DNA of 15,506 bases from an uncultured Planctomycetaceae bacterium (GTDB taxonomy: Bacteria > Planctomycetota > Planctomycetia > Pirellulales > Thermoguttaceae): contig CAMZHY010000025.1 in assembly GCA_947307005.1 (NCBI GenBank), forward strand, positions 1 through 15,506, in the 5' to 3' direction. Position 1 is the first letter of the stretch, and the number at the start of each line of letters is the position of its first letter. Under the pieces are notes generated by a model, which searched no databases, had not been told where the DNA came from, and worked only from the letters and a program-made list of their open reading frames with translations. The position numbers and the translations under genes were made by a program. Shown one piece after another: positions 15,460-15,506 of this stretch.

Positions 15460-15506
15460 GGGGTTGTAGCTCAATTGGTTAGAGTCCCGGACTGTCGATC
15501 CGGTGG
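15460..15506 (+). tRNA. tRNA-Asp (GUC), 3' part outside window
   Basis: The visible 47 bases give the 5' acceptor strand GGGGTTG (15460-15466), T8/A9, D-stem GCTC with GAGT, and an anticodon stem CCGGA/TCCGG around loop CTGTCGA. The anticodon is GTC (15494-15496), which reads Asp codons. The variable loop, T-arm and 3' acceptor strand lie beyond the window. Confidence 0.9.

Noticed and set aside
1..15506. Mobile elements, CRISPR repeats, toxin-antitoxin or defence genes
   Set aside because: No transposase or integrase motifs, regularly spaced repeats or terminal inverted repeats were seen, and base and codon use is uniform across the window. A tRNA at the right edge is an integration hotspot in general, but nothing in the window shows an integrated element.

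Overview
The window looks like chromosomal DNA from a planctomycete, most likely in the Pirellulales, of moderate G+C. The evidence is indirect: an IspG with a divergent 'DLQENFR' segment, abundant lipoproteins of unknown function, a C-terminal Trp/Tyr-rich beta domain that I remember from Pirellulales hypothetical proteins, and a Tat-exported metallophosphoesterase with what looks like the start of a LamG-type domain. Codon use leans heavily on GCG, ACG, GAC, CGA and GTC in every gene, so nothing looks recently transferred. No mobile element, CRISPR array or defence gene was found.

Left half (1-7398, all minus strand). clpC (7398-4663) is a single-gene unit with a candidate promoter at 7537-7563 and a clear intrinsic terminator at 4586-4620. 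Downstream of it in transcription come a TSUP/TauE-type membrane permease, a HAD phosphatase whose stop overlaps the start of ispG by 4 nt, and a secreted metallophosphoesterase that leaves the window at base 1. HAD, ispG and the metallophosphoesterase are close enough to be one operon.

Middle (7399-7794) is a divergent intergenic region between clpC and the plus-strand genes.

Right half (7795-14352, plus strand) holds a lipoprotein of unknown function, an extended SDR (NAD-dependent epimerase/reductase type) started at TTG, a very long disordered lipoprotein, a 200-codon downstream reading frame, and xseA. The long lipoprotein and the 200-codon frame are most simply one gene split by a one-base frameshift at a GGGG run (12445-12448). 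Facing xseA is a minus-strand flhB-like gene (15242-14382). It keeps the membrane part but lacks the cytoplasmic NPTH autocleavage domain. The window ends inside a tRNA-Asp(GUC) gene with a good promoter.

The two observations most worth following are the FlhB homologue without its specificity-switch domain and the split lipoprotein. I did not find a convincing new multi-gene system; most of the window is housekeeping plus lineage-specific envelope proteins.
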